Shown here one piece after another: positions 47,564-56,473 of a DNA stretch of 64,000 bases. How positions within the stretch are numbered: position 1 is the first letter of the stretch; every line of letters begins with the position of its first letter. The DNA comes from Sphingomonas sp. R647 (GTDB lineage: Bacteria > Pseudomonadota > Alphaproteobacteria > Sphingomonadales > Sphingomonadaceae), in assembly GCF_020177055.1 (NCBI RefSeq), contig NZ_JAIQXT010000002.1, forward strand, positions 1 through 64,000, in the 5' to 3' direction. The notes under the pieces are model-generated. The model was not told the origin of the DNA. It ran no database searches and worked only from the letters and a program-made list of their open reading frames with translations. Position numbers and translations under genes: made by a program.

Positions 47564-48778
47564 TCAGCGCCGGGCGCGGCGCTTGAACTGATCGAGGCTG
47601 ACGACGTTGGTCGGGCGCTCGATCGCGATGCCGGAGTAGAGCGTCGCCATCGGTTCGTCGGTGACGGTGTGGACGAGGTCCGAGCCGAAGCCGTTGAACG
47701 CGGTGCGCATGGCCGAGCCATAGGCGCCGAGCATCCCCACCTCGATATAATCGCCGGCGATGATGTCCGCGGGCAGCTCGAACGGGCCGGCCATGTGATC
47801 GAGATCGTCACAGGTCGGGCCGTAGAAGCTGTATTCGGTCATCTCCGTCGCTTCATCGGCGTCGTCGCGCAGGACGCGCACCGGGAAGCGCCAGCCGACA
47901 TGCGCGGCATCGAACAGCGCGCCATAGGCTCCGTCGTTGATGTACAGCTCATCCCCGCGGCGCTTTTCGACGCGGACGATCAGCGAGCTATACTCCGCGC
48001 ACAATGCCCGACCCGGCTCACACCACAATTCGGCGCTGTACGAGATCGGAAGATTCTCGAACGCGTTGTGGATCACGCCGAAATAGGTTTCGAGCGGGGG
48101 CGGTTCCATACCCGGATAGCTGGACGGGAAGCCGCCGCCGACATCGACGATGTCGACCGTGACCGACGAGGCGACGATCGCCGCGCGGACGCGTTCCATT
48201 GCCTCGGTGTAGGCCGCCGGGGTCATCGCCTGGCTACCGACATGGAAGCAGATGCCAAGGGCGTCAGCGGCCTGACGGGTCGCGACGAGCAGGTCGGCGA
48301 CATCCTCGGGCTCCGCACCGAACTTTGCCGCGAGGCTCAGCTTCGAATGATCGGACGACACGCGGATGCGCACGCACAGGTTCAGGTCGGCCGCACCACG
48401 GGTGGCACGAACGATCTTCTCCAGCTCATCCATCGTATCGAGGCTGAACGTGCGGACGCCGTGGACGAAATAGGCTTCCTCAATCGCTTCCTCGGCCTTG
48501 ACCGGGTGCATGAAGCACAGGGTCGCGAGGGGCAGGGCGCGGCGCGCCATGCGCACTTCGCCGATCGACGCGACGTCATAATGCGTCACACCGCTGTCCC
48601 AGAGGATCTGGAGCAATTCAGGAGAGGGGTTCGCCTTGACCGCGTAGAGCACCGTTCCCGGAAACTTCTCAACAAAGAAGCGGGCGGCGCGCTTTGCAGC
48701 GTGCGGACGAACGAGCGTTACCGGCTCGACGGGACGAAGGGCTTTCGCTAGCCCCAGCGCGCTATGATGCTTGTGCAA
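47564..48778 (-). CDS. Type III PLP-dependent decarboxylase (ornithine/lysine decarboxylase family)
   Basis: A 404-residue alanine-racemase-fold decarboxylase. The PLP lysine is K48 in YAVKANPSPELL; CFHVGSQ, DVGGGFPSSYPG and WCEPGRALCAE follow, and YGPTCDDLD carries the Cys (about 323) that eukaryotic ODC needs for catalysis. It should make putrescine from ornithine, possibly also cadaverine. I chose TTG 48778 since GGAGG lies nine bases upstream and it begins at the family start; ATG 48862 would add 28 residues. Divergent from the dehydratase gene. Confidence 0.9.
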   Translation of the reverse strand: MHKHHSALGLAKALRPVEPVTLVRPHAAKRAARFFVEKFPGTVLYAVKANPSPELLQILWDSGVTHYDVASIGEVRMARRALPLATLCFMHPVKAEEAIEEAYFVHGVRTFSLDTMDELEKIVRATRGAADLNLCVRIRVSSDHSKLSLAAKFGAEPEDVADLLVATRQAADALGICFHVGSQAMTPAAYTEAMERVRAAIVASSVTVDIVDVGGGFPSSYPGMEPPPLETYFGVIHNAFENLPISYSAELWCEPGRALCAEYSSLIVRVEKRRGDELYINDGAYGALFDAAHVGWRFPVRVLRDDADEATEMTEYSFYGPTCDDLDHMAGPFELPADIIAGDYIEVGMLGAYGSAMRTAFNGFGSDLVHTVTDEPMATLYSGIAIERPTNVVSLDQFKRRARR

Positions 48779-48925
48779 CTCAAGGGACCTCCAATTGCCT
48801 TGCGGCAGACGATAAAAACACTGCCTTGCGGTGGAAGTCCCATGGGGCAGCGGAGGGGTCATTTAGGGTGGGGGGTCCCCCCTGTAAAGTAGTTTCGGGA
48901 CTATCGTATTGATGCGGGGTGTGAT

Positions 48926-49894
48926 GTGACGATTTTGCGACAGCCGACCAGGGCCGGGGTGCGGGACGCGGCGGCCAAGGTGGCGGCGATCCTGCCGCCA
49001 ACCCCGTTGTTTGTGGCCGAAATTCGCGGCGTGCCGGTGATGTTCAAGGCCGAATCGCTCCAGCCGATCGGGGCATTCAAGATTCGCGGCGCATGGCACC
49101 GGCTGACGGCGCTGGACCCGGATGTCCGCGCCAAGGGCGTGGTCGGATTCTCGTCGGGCAACCATGCCCAGGGCGTTGCCTGGGCGGCGAAGCGACTCGG
49201 GGTGCCGGCGGTGATCGTGATGCCGAGCGACGCCCCGGCGCTGAAGCGGGAGGCGACACTGGCGCTGGGCGCCGAAGTGGTCAGCTATGACCGGATGACC
49301 GAAAATCGCGACAAGATCGCCGCGCACCTCGCCCATGCCCGTGGTGCCACGCTGGTCCCCCCGTTCGACGACCCGTGGGTGATCGAGGGGCAGGGGAGTC
49401 TGGGGATCGAGGTGCTCACGCAAGCGGCCGAGATGAAGCTGCCCGATCCGGCCTATGTCGCGGTACCGTGCGGCGGCGGTGGCCTTGCTGCCGGGGTCGC
49501 ACTGGCGCTGCCCGATGCGCAGGTCGTCGTGGTCGAGCCCGAGGGCTGGGACGATATGTGCCGCAGCCTGGAGGCGGGGTGGATCGAGCCGGTTGGCGAC
49601 AGCCCGCCCCCGACGGCATGCGATTCGCTCCAGACGCTGCGTGTTTCCCCGCTGACCTTCGACGTGCTGTCGCGGCGCGGGGCCACCGGGGTGCGGGTGA
49701 GTGAGGCCGAGGTGCGGGCAGCGCAGCGCTGGGCGGCGCGGCGGTTGCGGCTCGTGATCGAGCCGGGTGGTTCGGTCGCCCTCGCCGCACTGCTGGCCGG
49801 CAAGGTCGAGGCGCGGCCCGACCTGCTCGTGGTGCTGAGCGGCGGCAACGCCGATCCGGCGGCCTATGCCCGGGTGCTGAGCGGGGCCGACTGA
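48926..49894 (+). CDS. Threonine/serine dehydratase-like PLP enzyme
   Basis: A 322-residue fold-type II PLP enzyme. The Schiff-base lysine is K52 in GAFKIRGA, SSGNHAQGVAWAA binds the substrate, and VPCGGGGLAAGV holds the phosphate. It lacks the regulatory ACT domain of biosynthetic IlvA, so it is a short catabolic dehydratase or a serine-racemase-like enzyme. GTG start. Stand-alone, with over 400 bases of non-coding DNA after it. Confidence 0.85.
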   Translation: MTILRQPTRAGVRDAAAKVAAILPPTPLFVAEIRGVPVMFKAESLQPIGAFKIRGAWHRLTALDPDVRAKGVVGFSSGNHAQGVAWAAKRLGVPAVIVMPSDAPALKREATLALGAEVVSYDRMTENRDKIAAHLAHARGATLVPPFDDPWVIEGQGSLGIEVLTQAAEMKLPDPAYVAVPCGGGGLAAGVALALPDAQVVVVEPEGWDDMCRSLEAGWIEPVGDSPPPTACDSLQTLRVSPLTFDVLSRRGATGVRVSEAEVRAAQRWAARRLRLVIEPGGSVALAALLAGKVEARPDLLVVLSGGNADPAAYARVLSGAD

Positions 49895-50355
49895 CAGCGT
49901 CGCGGGGGTGTCCGTACGAAGCTGACGAAAAATGGTGTTTTTCGGCTGTCGGGACGGGTTTGCGACTGGCTGACACCTGCGATGCGACCGTGAAGCGACA
50001 GGCGGGCGACAGGCGCGCGACGGCGACGCGACACCTGCGCGACGGATGTCAGGCGCGGGGGTTTTTGGAGGGGATGGCGGCGGGCTGGGGTTCACCGATC
50101 AGTTTAGATCAGGGAATTTCCAACATTGGAAGGGCGCGCGTGCCTACACTGAGCGCTCCAGGCAGTCCCGGCCGATCCCGAAAGCCAGCGTTCGTTTAGT
50201 CGGTCTGCTCCGTGTTCGTGCAACGCTTTCATGCGCGCGCATTGCTGGGCAAGTCGGTCACGTGCGACGGATCGGACTGTCGCGTATTTATCGCTGCCCA
50301 TTGTCGGCTTACCCGGTGGATGGTAGGCGCACCGCCATTGTCGGGATGGAGATTT
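49895..50355. other. Non-coding stretch with short inverted repeats
   Basis: About 460 bases without a convincing gene. It holds an AT-rich hairpin CGAAAAA-TGGTG-TTTTTCG (49926-49944), a GC stretch with the repeated decamer GCGACAGGCG near 50000, and a palindrome at 50118-50131. The promoter of the CorC pair should lie in its right half. Confidence 0.5.
50118..50131. promoter_or_regulatory. Operator-like palindrome TTCCAA-CA-TTGGAA
   Basis: A perfect 14-base inverted repeat about 225 bases upstream of the first CorC-like gene, in a locally AT-rich patch. Possibly a repressor site; the protein is unknown. Confidence 0.3.
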
Positions 50356-51669
50356 TTGAGTTTGGATAGCGCGCTCGTTCCGTTTTTCGTTATCCTGCTG
50401 ATGGTCGCCGCAAACGCACTGTTCGTGGCAGCTGAGTTTGCCACGGTCGGCTCGCGCAAGTCGCGCGTTCAGGAGATTGCCGAGGCGGGCAATCGCAACG
50501 CTGTGGGTTTGCTTGCGATCATTCGCGATCCCAAAAAGCTCGATAATTATGTGGCGGCTTGCCAGATCGGCATCACGCTGAGCAGCCTGATCGCCGGTGC
50601 CTATGGCCAGGCTCAATTGACACCGCTGCTGGCACCGGTGCTGGGGCCGATCGGCGGCGCGGCTGCAGCGATCGTGGTGGTGCTGCTCGCGGTGACGGTC
50701 GTTCAGGTCGTGCTGGGTGAACTGCTGCCCAAGACGGTCGCGCTTCGCTACCCCGAGCAACTGGCGATGGCGACGCTGCTGCCGATGCGGGTCAGCCTGG
50801 CGTTATTCCGACCGCTGATCGCGCTGTTCAACGGAACTGCCTTTGCCTTGATGCGCCTGTTCCGGTTGAATGCCGACCACAGCCATACGCATGTTCATTC
50901 GCCCGAAGAGCTTGAAGGGCTGTACCGCGACAGCGCCGCCGGTGGACTGATCGATGCCGAAGAGCGCGATATGCTGTCTGGCGCGCTGAGCGTCAGCGAG
51001 CGTACCGTTCGTGAGGTCATGACCCCCCGCACCCGTATGGTGACCGTTTCCGCCGCCGAGACCGTCGGCACCGCGCTCGCGCGAATCGCCGAGGCGTCTT
51101 ATTCCCGTTTCCCGGTCGCTGGGACTAGCGGCGAGGACATTGTTGGCATCGTCCACGTCCGCGCTCTGTTCGCGGCGTTTGAACGCGATCCGCAGACGAC
51201 CGTCGGTTCGGTTGCACCAGCGCCGCTGATCGTTGCCGAAATGATGAGCGTGCCACGCCTGTGGCAGACGCTGCGCGAGAACGGGCGACGAACGGCGATG
51301 GTGATCAACGAATATGGCAGCATTGCCGGAATGGTCACGCTCGAGGATGCCCTTGAGGAAGTGTTCGGCGAACTGCAGGACGAATTCGACCAGGAAGAGG
51401 ATCTGGTCATCAAGCGAGGCGATGGCCGCAGCGTGCGGGGCGACGTCAGCCTTGCGACGCTTGCCGATCGCTATGAGATCGACCTACCCATCGACCGCGC
51501 CGACACGATCGGTGGGCTGGTCTGGCACGAACTTGGGCGCCTGCCGGTCGTGGGTGACGAGACCAAGGTGACCGATACCCCCTATCTTTTGCAGGTCGAG
51601 GCGATGGCCGGCTATGCCGTTCAACGTGTCCTGGTCCGGTTTGAAAAGCGCGAGGAGCAGGAGGTATGA
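50356..51669 (+). CDS. CNNM/CorC-type membrane protein with CBS pair, paralog 1
   Basis: A 437-residue protein with an N-terminal DUF21/CNNM membrane domain (four hydrophobic segments in residues 1-150, with FVAAEFATVGSRKSR), a CBS pair (about 200-330: VREVMTPRTRMVTVSA, VINEYGSIAGMVTLEDALEEVFGE) and a CorC_HlyC domain (345-430). Family members handle Mg/Co efflux or sodium-magnesium exchange. TTG start after GGAG, four bases apart; an earlier frame start would add 48 atypical residues. It overlaps paralog 2 by four bases. Confidence 0.88.
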   Translation: MSLDSALVPFFVILLMVAANALFVAAEFATVGSRKSRVQEIAEAGNRNAVGLLAIIRDPKKLDNYVAACQIGITLSSLIAGAYGQAQLTPLLAPVLGPIGGAAAAIVVVLLAVTVVQVVLGELLPKTVALRYPEQLAMATLLPMRVSLALFRPLIALFNGTAFALMRLFRLNADHSHTHVHSPEELEGLYRDSAAGGLIDAEERDMLSGALSVSERTVREVMTPRTRMVTVSAAETVGTALARIAEASYSRFPVAGTSGEDIVGIVHVRALFAAFERDPQTTVGSVAPAPLIVAEMMSVPRLWQTLRENGRRTAMVINEYGSIAGMVTLEDALEEVFGELQDEFDQEEDLVIKRGDGRSVRGDVSLATLADRYEIDLPIDRADTIGGLVWHELGRLPVVGDETKVTDTPYLLQVEAMAGYAVQRVLVRFEKREEQEV

Positions 51670-52955
51670 CCGACGTCCTGCTACCCATTCTGATCATCGT
51701 AATTCTGATCGTGATCAACGGTGTGTTTGTTGCGGCCGAGTTCGCGCTGGTCGGCGCGCGGCGTAGTCGGCTTCAGACCCTCGCCAATGGTGGCAGCGCC
51801 GCAGCCCGCTGGCTGGTCCGCATCTTTGACCGTGAGGGCGGCAAGGATTCATACATCGCGATCGCGCAGCTCGGCATCACGCTGGCGAGTATCGGACTTG
51901 GTATGTACGGCGAGCCTGCCGTGGCTGCCTGGCTCTATCCCGGGCTGGAAAGGGCCGGGCTGACGTACGACCAGGCGCATATCGTTGGGTTTATCATCGC
52001 GCTGGGCGCCATCACTTACCTGCACGTCGTGTTTGGTGAGATGATTCCCAAGGCAATGGCGTTGCAGGTGCCCGAACAGGTCAGCCTGTCGGTCAATCCG
52101 GTGATGCGGATGTTCGGTTTCCTGTTCAAGCCGATGGTCTATCTGCTCAACCAGACGGCTTTTGGGCTGATGCGCATTCTGGGCATTCCCGATCCGGGGA
52201 AAAGCTCGCTGCTTTACAGCAGCAAGGAGCTTGAGATCGCGACCGAGGAAGTGGCGGCCAGCGGCCAGCTCGACGAGGCGCAACGCATCCTGATCGACAA
52301 TATCTTCGATATGGAGGACCGCACCGCCGAGGAGTTGATGACGTCTCGGTCGCGGATGCGGGCGATCGCGCTGGATACCCCGTTAAGTGACGTTGCTGCC
52401 TTAATCGCTTCGTCGCCGGCCTCACGCTATCCGATTTTTTCGCACTCGCTCGACGACATTGGCGGCGTCCTTCATGTAAAGGACTTCATTCGCGCACGCA
52501 TCGCGGGTCGCATGGAAACCCTGTCAGCGGTGACGCGCCCCCTGCCGCGCGTCGCTGCAACGACCTCTGCAACCGAACTGCTGGCGTTGTTCAAGAAACA
52601 GCGCACCCATGCCGCGCTCGTCGTCGATGAGCATGGCGGAACGCTCGGCTTCGTTACTCTGGACGACCTTGTCGAGGACCTGATCGACGAAGAGGAAACG
52701 CCGGAATCGGAGTGGATCCGCAAGACGCCCGAAGGCGGCCTGGTAATGGACGGGGAGGTAACGCTGGCCGAACTGTCAGAGGATCATGGGATCCTGTTCG
52801 ACCATCGGGATATTGTCACCATCGCCGGCCTCGCGCTGTCGGTGCGGGGCGTGCTTCCGGAGCAGGGTGAGCATATCGCCCTGCAAGGATATCGACTGAC
52901 CATTGAGGAAACTACCGGACTCAAGATCACGCGGGTGCGTCTGGACCCGATGTAA
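51666..52955 (+). CDS. CNNM/CorC-type membrane protein with CBS pair, paralog 2
   Basis: A 429-residue paralog with the same domain order: DUF21 (VFVAAEFALVGARRSRLQ), CBS pair (AEELMTSRSRMRAIAL, LVVDEHGGTLGFVTLDDLVEDLIDEE) and CorC_HlyC C-terminal domain. The coupled ATGA start suggests the two make a heteromer or a coordinated pair. The sequences are clearly diverged, so the duplication is old. Confidence 0.88.
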   Translation: MTDVLLPILIIVILIVINGVFVAAEFALVGARRSRLQTLANGGSAAARWLVRIFDREGGKDSYIAIAQLGITLASIGLGMYGEPAVAAWLYPGLERAGLTYDQAHIVGFIIALGAITYLHVVFGEMIPKAMALQVPEQVSLSVNPVMRMFGFLFKPMVYLLNQTAFGLMRILGIPDPGKSSLLYSSKELEIATEEVAASGQLDEAQRILIDNIFDMEDRTAEELMTSRSRMRAIALDTPLSDVAALIASSPASRYPIFSHSLDDIGGVLHVKDFIRARIAGRMETLSAVTRPLPRVAATTSATELLALFKKQRTHAALVVDEHGGTLGFVTLDDLVEDLIDEEETPESEWIRKTPEGGLVMDGEVTLAELSEDHGILFDHRDIVTIAGLALSVRGVLPEQGEHIALQGYRLTIEETTGLKITRVRLDPM

Positions 52956-53318
52956 GGCCGGGGCAGGCGCCAGGAGCGCGTACATCACGCCTCAGACTGT
53001 ACGCGTTTCCCCGCATATCTCCGCTTAAGCCGGTGGTATCCCGGAAGCGGACAAGCCGCTAGCGGGCCAAAAGCTGCCGCGGTCATATACGCACAGTGTG
53101 CCCGGTTGTGACGTCCACTCGCCCCCGATTGGCCCGCCCTCCGGCGCTCGGCCGTCCGCCCCGCAACCGGTTGCGGCCGCGAAGAATCGTTGAGTCATTC
53201 CACCAGTCGCTGCCGGCGCCGCCTATAAGGACGCAGGGTCAGCCTCTTGTGAGCGCGCGCCCCGGCTGGTGCCGTTGGGCGGCCGGTCCTGTCGGCCGTT
53301 CAACACAAAGGGGCTTTG
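52956..53318. other. Intergenic stretch with no recognisable feature
   Basis: About 360 bases before the chemoreceptor gene. Frames through it are Arg/Pro-rich without motifs. It should contain the chemoreceptor promoter, but I see no convincing sigma-70 or sigma-28 match. Confidence 0.4.
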
Positions 53319-55085
53319 GTGAACTATTTCTCGAACCTGAAAATGGCGCGCAAGATCGTGCTGTCCTTTGCACTCGCGATCTTCATGGTCTGTGCATCGG
53401 GGGTGGTGGTCGCCACGTCGTTGGGCGCGATGCGCAGCAGCACGCTGGAGAATGTGAACAGCCTGCGCGTCAAGGAGCTGGTGTCGGAGATGCTCGCGAG
53501 CGTGGTGCAGCAGGAAAATGCGCTGCGCGGCTATGCGATGCTGGGCCGCGGCGAGCTGCTCGACGAGTATAAGGCCAATCAGGATGTGTTCGCCAAGGCG
53601 GCGAAGGAATTTGACGAGCGGGTCAAGCTGACCGACCAGCGCGAGCGCTTTGCCAAGCTGACGACGGAGGTGAAGGACCTCAATGATCGCCGCTTTGCCG
53701 AGCTGATCACGCTGGCCGCCAATCCCGAGACGCGGGCGCGGGCGCAGGAGATTTCGGGGCAGAAGCAGCTGCCGGTGGTGCGCGCGGTCGTGGCAGAGAT
53801 GCTGACGCGGCAGGATGAGCTGATCGCCGAACGCCGCGCCGAGCAGGCGAGCATGTCGACGATCGCCAATGTGGCGGTGTGGGGCGGCGCGGCGCTGACG
53901 GCGCTGGTTGCGCTGCTGATGGGCTGGCTGCTGGTGCGCACGATTGCGGCGCCGTTGCGCGACCTGACCGATGCGACCACGACGCTGGCGCAGGGGGGCG
54001 AGGCGAAGGTCCCGTTCCGTGAGCGCGCTGATGAGCTGGGCGACATTGCCGGCGCGGTCGAGCAGTTCCGGATGGCCGCAGTGAACCGGGCCGAAGTGGA
54101 TGCGCGCGCTGCCGCCGATCAGCAGATTGTCACGACGTCACTGCGCGACGGGCTGTCGGCGCTGACCACCGGGGACCTGACGGCATCGATCGATGCGGAC
54201 TTCCCGGGTGCTTATGTCGAGCTGAAGACCAATTTCAACGCGGCGCTGGCGTCGCTGCGCGGGCTGATCGGTTCGGTTGCGGAGAGCACGCGGGCGATCC
54301 GGACTGGATCCGGCGAGATTACGCAGGCTTCGGAGGATCTGGCACGGCGCACCGAGGCGAATGCGGCGAGCCTTGAGGAAACATCGGCGGCGGTGACGCA
54401 GATGGATACGCGGCTGAAGGCGACGGCGGCTGCGGCTGGACGCACGGTCGAGCGCGCCGATGGTGCGATTGCGACGGTGACCAGCGGGCGCAGCGTTGCC
54501 GATGAGGCGGTGCAGGCGATGACGCGGGTGTCGGACTCGGCCAAGGGCATCGACAGCGTGATCGAGGGGCTCGACAAGATTGCGTTCCAGACGCGCGTGC
54601 TGGCGATGAACGCTGCGGTCGAGGCGGGGCGCGCCGGTGAGGCGGGCCGTGGCTTTGCGGTGGTGGCCGACCTTGTCTCCGCGCTCGCGATGCGGGCCGA
54701 GGAAGAGGCCGGGCGTGCGCGCGATCAGCTGACCGCGACGCAGACCGACATCGGCGCTGCGGTGGAGATGGTGCAGAAGGTGGATGCCGCGCTGCTCGAT
54801 ATTTCGGGCGATGTGAGCGAGGTGCATACGCTGCTGGGCGATATCGCCGCGGACAATCAGGCGCAGTCGACCGCGATCACCCAGATTTCGGCGGCGATCG
54901 GAGCGATGGATCATTCGACCCAGCAAAATGCTGCAATGGTCGAGGAGACTGCGGCTGCGGCGCGCAACCTGACCGGTGAGGTGGCCGCGCTGACTGAGCA
55001 GGCGGACAAGTTCGAGATCGGCGAGGCGAAGTCGCGCCGGGCGGGATATACGTCGAGAGGCCGTGGGGCGCTGATGGCGGCGTAA
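53319..55085 (+). CDS. Methyl-accepting chemotaxis protein (orphan)
   Basis: A 588-residue chemoreceptor. Two membrane helices (about 10-33 and 186-208) enclose a helical periplasmic domain of the CHASE3/four-helix type; a HAMP domain (about 208-262) and a long cytoplasmic coiled coil follow. The signalling tip reads KIAFQTRVLAMNAAVEAGRA and GEAGRGFAVVADLVSALAMR, related to but different from the usual tip at several conserved positions. No che or flagellar genes are near. GTG preceded by AGGGG; TTG one codon upstream is possible. Confidence 0.9.
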   Translation: MNYFSNLKMARKIVLSFALAIFMVCASGVVVATSLGAMRSSTLENVNSLRVKELVSEMLASVVQQENALRGYAMLGRGELLDEYKANQDVFAKAAKEFDERVKLTDQRERFAKLTTEVKDLNDRRFAELITLAANPETRARAQEISGQKQLPVVRAVVAEMLTRQDELIAERRAEQASMSTIANVAVWGGAALTALVALLMGWLLVRTIAAPLRDLTDATTTLAQGGEAKVPFRERADELGDIAGAVEQFRMAAVNRAEVDARAAADQQIVTTSLRDGLSALTTGDLTASIDADFPGAYVELKTNFNAALASLRGLIGSVAESTRAIRTGSGEITQASEDLARRTEANAASLEETSAAVTQMDTRLKATAAAAGRTVERADGAIATVTSGRSVADEAVQAMTRVSDSAKGIDSVIEGLDKIAFQTRVLAMNAAVEAGRAGEAGRGFAVVADLVSALAMRAEEEAGRARDQLTATQTDIGAAVEMVQKVDAALLDISGDVSEVHTLLGDIAADNQAQSTAITQISAAIGAMDHSTQQNAAMVEETAAAARNLTGEVAALTEQADKFEIGEAKSRRAGYTSRGRGALMAA

Positions 55086-55104
55086 GCGGCGCTAACGTGC
55101 AGAT

Positions 55105-55140
55105 GGGGGAGCTCCGGTGTCGCCGGGGCTCCCCCTGTTG
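55105..55140. terminator. Hairpin terminator between chemoreceptor and oxidoreductase genes
   Basis: GGGGGAGCTCCGG-TGTCG-CCGGGGCTCCCCC followed by TGTTG. A strong stem with a weak T-run between convergent genes. Confidence 0.6.
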
Positions 55141-55142
55141 CG

Positions 55143-56360
55143 TTATGCGCGCATCCGGCCATCCGGGGCGACCGTAACGGTACGCCCGGTGCGCGCCGAG
55201 GCGTAGATCGCCTCGATCAGCCGGATGTCGCGCAGGCCCATTTCTCCGGGAGTGAGGATCGGGCTGTTGTCGCGGATCGCGTTGGTGAAGTGGTTGAGCT
55301 GGCCGGCGAATTGGGTGTTCGGGTCGCCGGGGGTGAAGTCGCGGGCGTTCTGCCCTTCGATCCGCATCTTTTGCCCGCCATAGCCGGTGGCGGGGTCGAG
55401 AATCAGCGTGCCGTCGGTGCCGCGGACCTGGGAAAGATTGGCTCCGGCGGAGTCATAGGAGGTCGCGAGCTGCGCGACGGCGCCGGAGGGGAAGCGCAGC
55501 TGCGCGGCGACGTGCGCGAAGATTTCGGTGAAGCGCGGGTCGCCTTTGGGCTGGAAGGTCGTCGCGCTGATGCTCTCGGGCATTTCGCCGCTGAGGTAGA
55601 GGGCGGATTGCAGGCCGTAGAGGCCGTAATCCTCGAGCGGGCCGCCGCCGGCGAGCGCGCGGTTGAAGCGCCAGTTCTGCGCCGGGGTGGTCGGGCCGGC
55701 GCGATAGGATTGTTCGGTGCGGATCAGGCGGATGGTGCCGACCGCCTTGTCGCGCATCAGACGCATCGCCTCGACATTATATGGCTCGAAATGGCAGCGA
55801 TAGGCGATCATCAGCTTGCGGTTGGCGCGGCGGCTGGCGGCGATCATCGCTTCGCACTCGGCGCTGGATAGCGCCATCGGCTTTTCGCACAGGACGTGCT
55901 TGCCGGCGGCGAAGGCGCGCAGGGTGAAGTCGGCGTGAAAGGCGGTGGGGAGGATGACGTACACCGCCTGGGTGCGGTCGTCGGCAGCGATCTTGTCGAA
56001 GTCTGCGTAGGAATAGCGCGCGTCGGTGGGCACGCCGTATGCGTCGCCGACTTGGCGCAGCTTGTCCGGGTTGCCCGATACGAGCGCGCTGATGTGCATG
56101 CGCTCGGCCTGATCGATGCGCGGCATGATCTGGTTGAGGGCGTAGCCGCCTAAACCGATGATCGCGATTCCGAGGCTGTCGTCGCGCTTGCGGCGCGGCG
56201 GGGTGGCGGGAAGGCGGGCGCCGCCGGGGAGGGGGAGGCCCTTGAGCTGGGCCGGGGTAGACTGGAGCGAGGCGGCGCTGGCGGTGGTGGTCGTCAGCGT
56301 CGCGGCGAGGGCTCCGGTTGCTTCGATGAAGCTGCGTCGTGACAGGGGGGTATGGGGCAT
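55143..56360 (-). CDS. Tat-exported Gfo/Idh/MocA-family oxidoreductase
   Basis: A 405-residue NAD(P)-dependent oxidoreductase with a twin-arginine signal (LSRRSFIEATGALAA), so it folds in the cytoplasm and acts in the periplasm like glucose-fructose oxidoreductase. The Rossmann motif is LGIAIIGLGGYALNQIMPRI, followed by CEKPMALSSAECEAMI with the catalytic-region Lys and the MIAYRCHFEPYN segment. Its substrate is probably a sugar. ATG at MPHTPLSRR is used; the longer frame would read through a REP-like repeat. Confidence 0.88.
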   Translation of the reverse strand: MPHTPLSRRSFIEATGALAATLTTTTASAASLQSTPAQLKGLPLPGGARLPATPPRRKRDDSLGIAIIGLGGYALNQIMPRIDQAERMHISALVSGNPDKLRQVGDAYGVPTDARYSYADFDKIAADDRTQAVYVILPTAFHADFTLRAFAAGKHVLCEKPMALSSAECEAMIAASRRANRKLMIAYRCHFEPYNVEAMRLMRDKAVGTIRLIRTEQSYRAGPTTPAQNWRFNRALAGGGPLEDYGLYGLQSALYLSGEMPESISATTFQPKGDPRFTEIFAHVAAQLRFPSGAVAQLATSYDSAGANLSQVRGTDGTLILDPATGYGGQKMRIEGQNARDFTPGDPNTQFAGQLNHFTNAIRDNSPILTPGEMGLRDIRLIEAIYASARTGRTVTVAPDGRMRA

Positions 56361-56439
56361 CGCCTTGCTCTCCGAATGGTCGTTCGGAGAGGTGATAGCG
56401 TTACCATCGCTGGGTCGGCAATCGGGGAATGAGCCTCTG

Positions 56440-56467
56440 GCGGCCCCGGCCTGCGCCGGGGCGACGG
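56440..56467. repeat. REP-like unit, identical to 20381-20408
   Basis: GGCGGCCCCGGCCTGCGCCG and the following GGGCGACG repeat exactly the 28 bases at 20381-20408. It is a single unit here, seven bases from the ferredoxin reductase stop and upstream of the oxidoreductase gene. The unit is itself an imperfect hairpin (CCCCGGC-CTG-CGCCGGGG). Confidence 0.85.
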
Positions 56468-56473
56468 CGTTGG

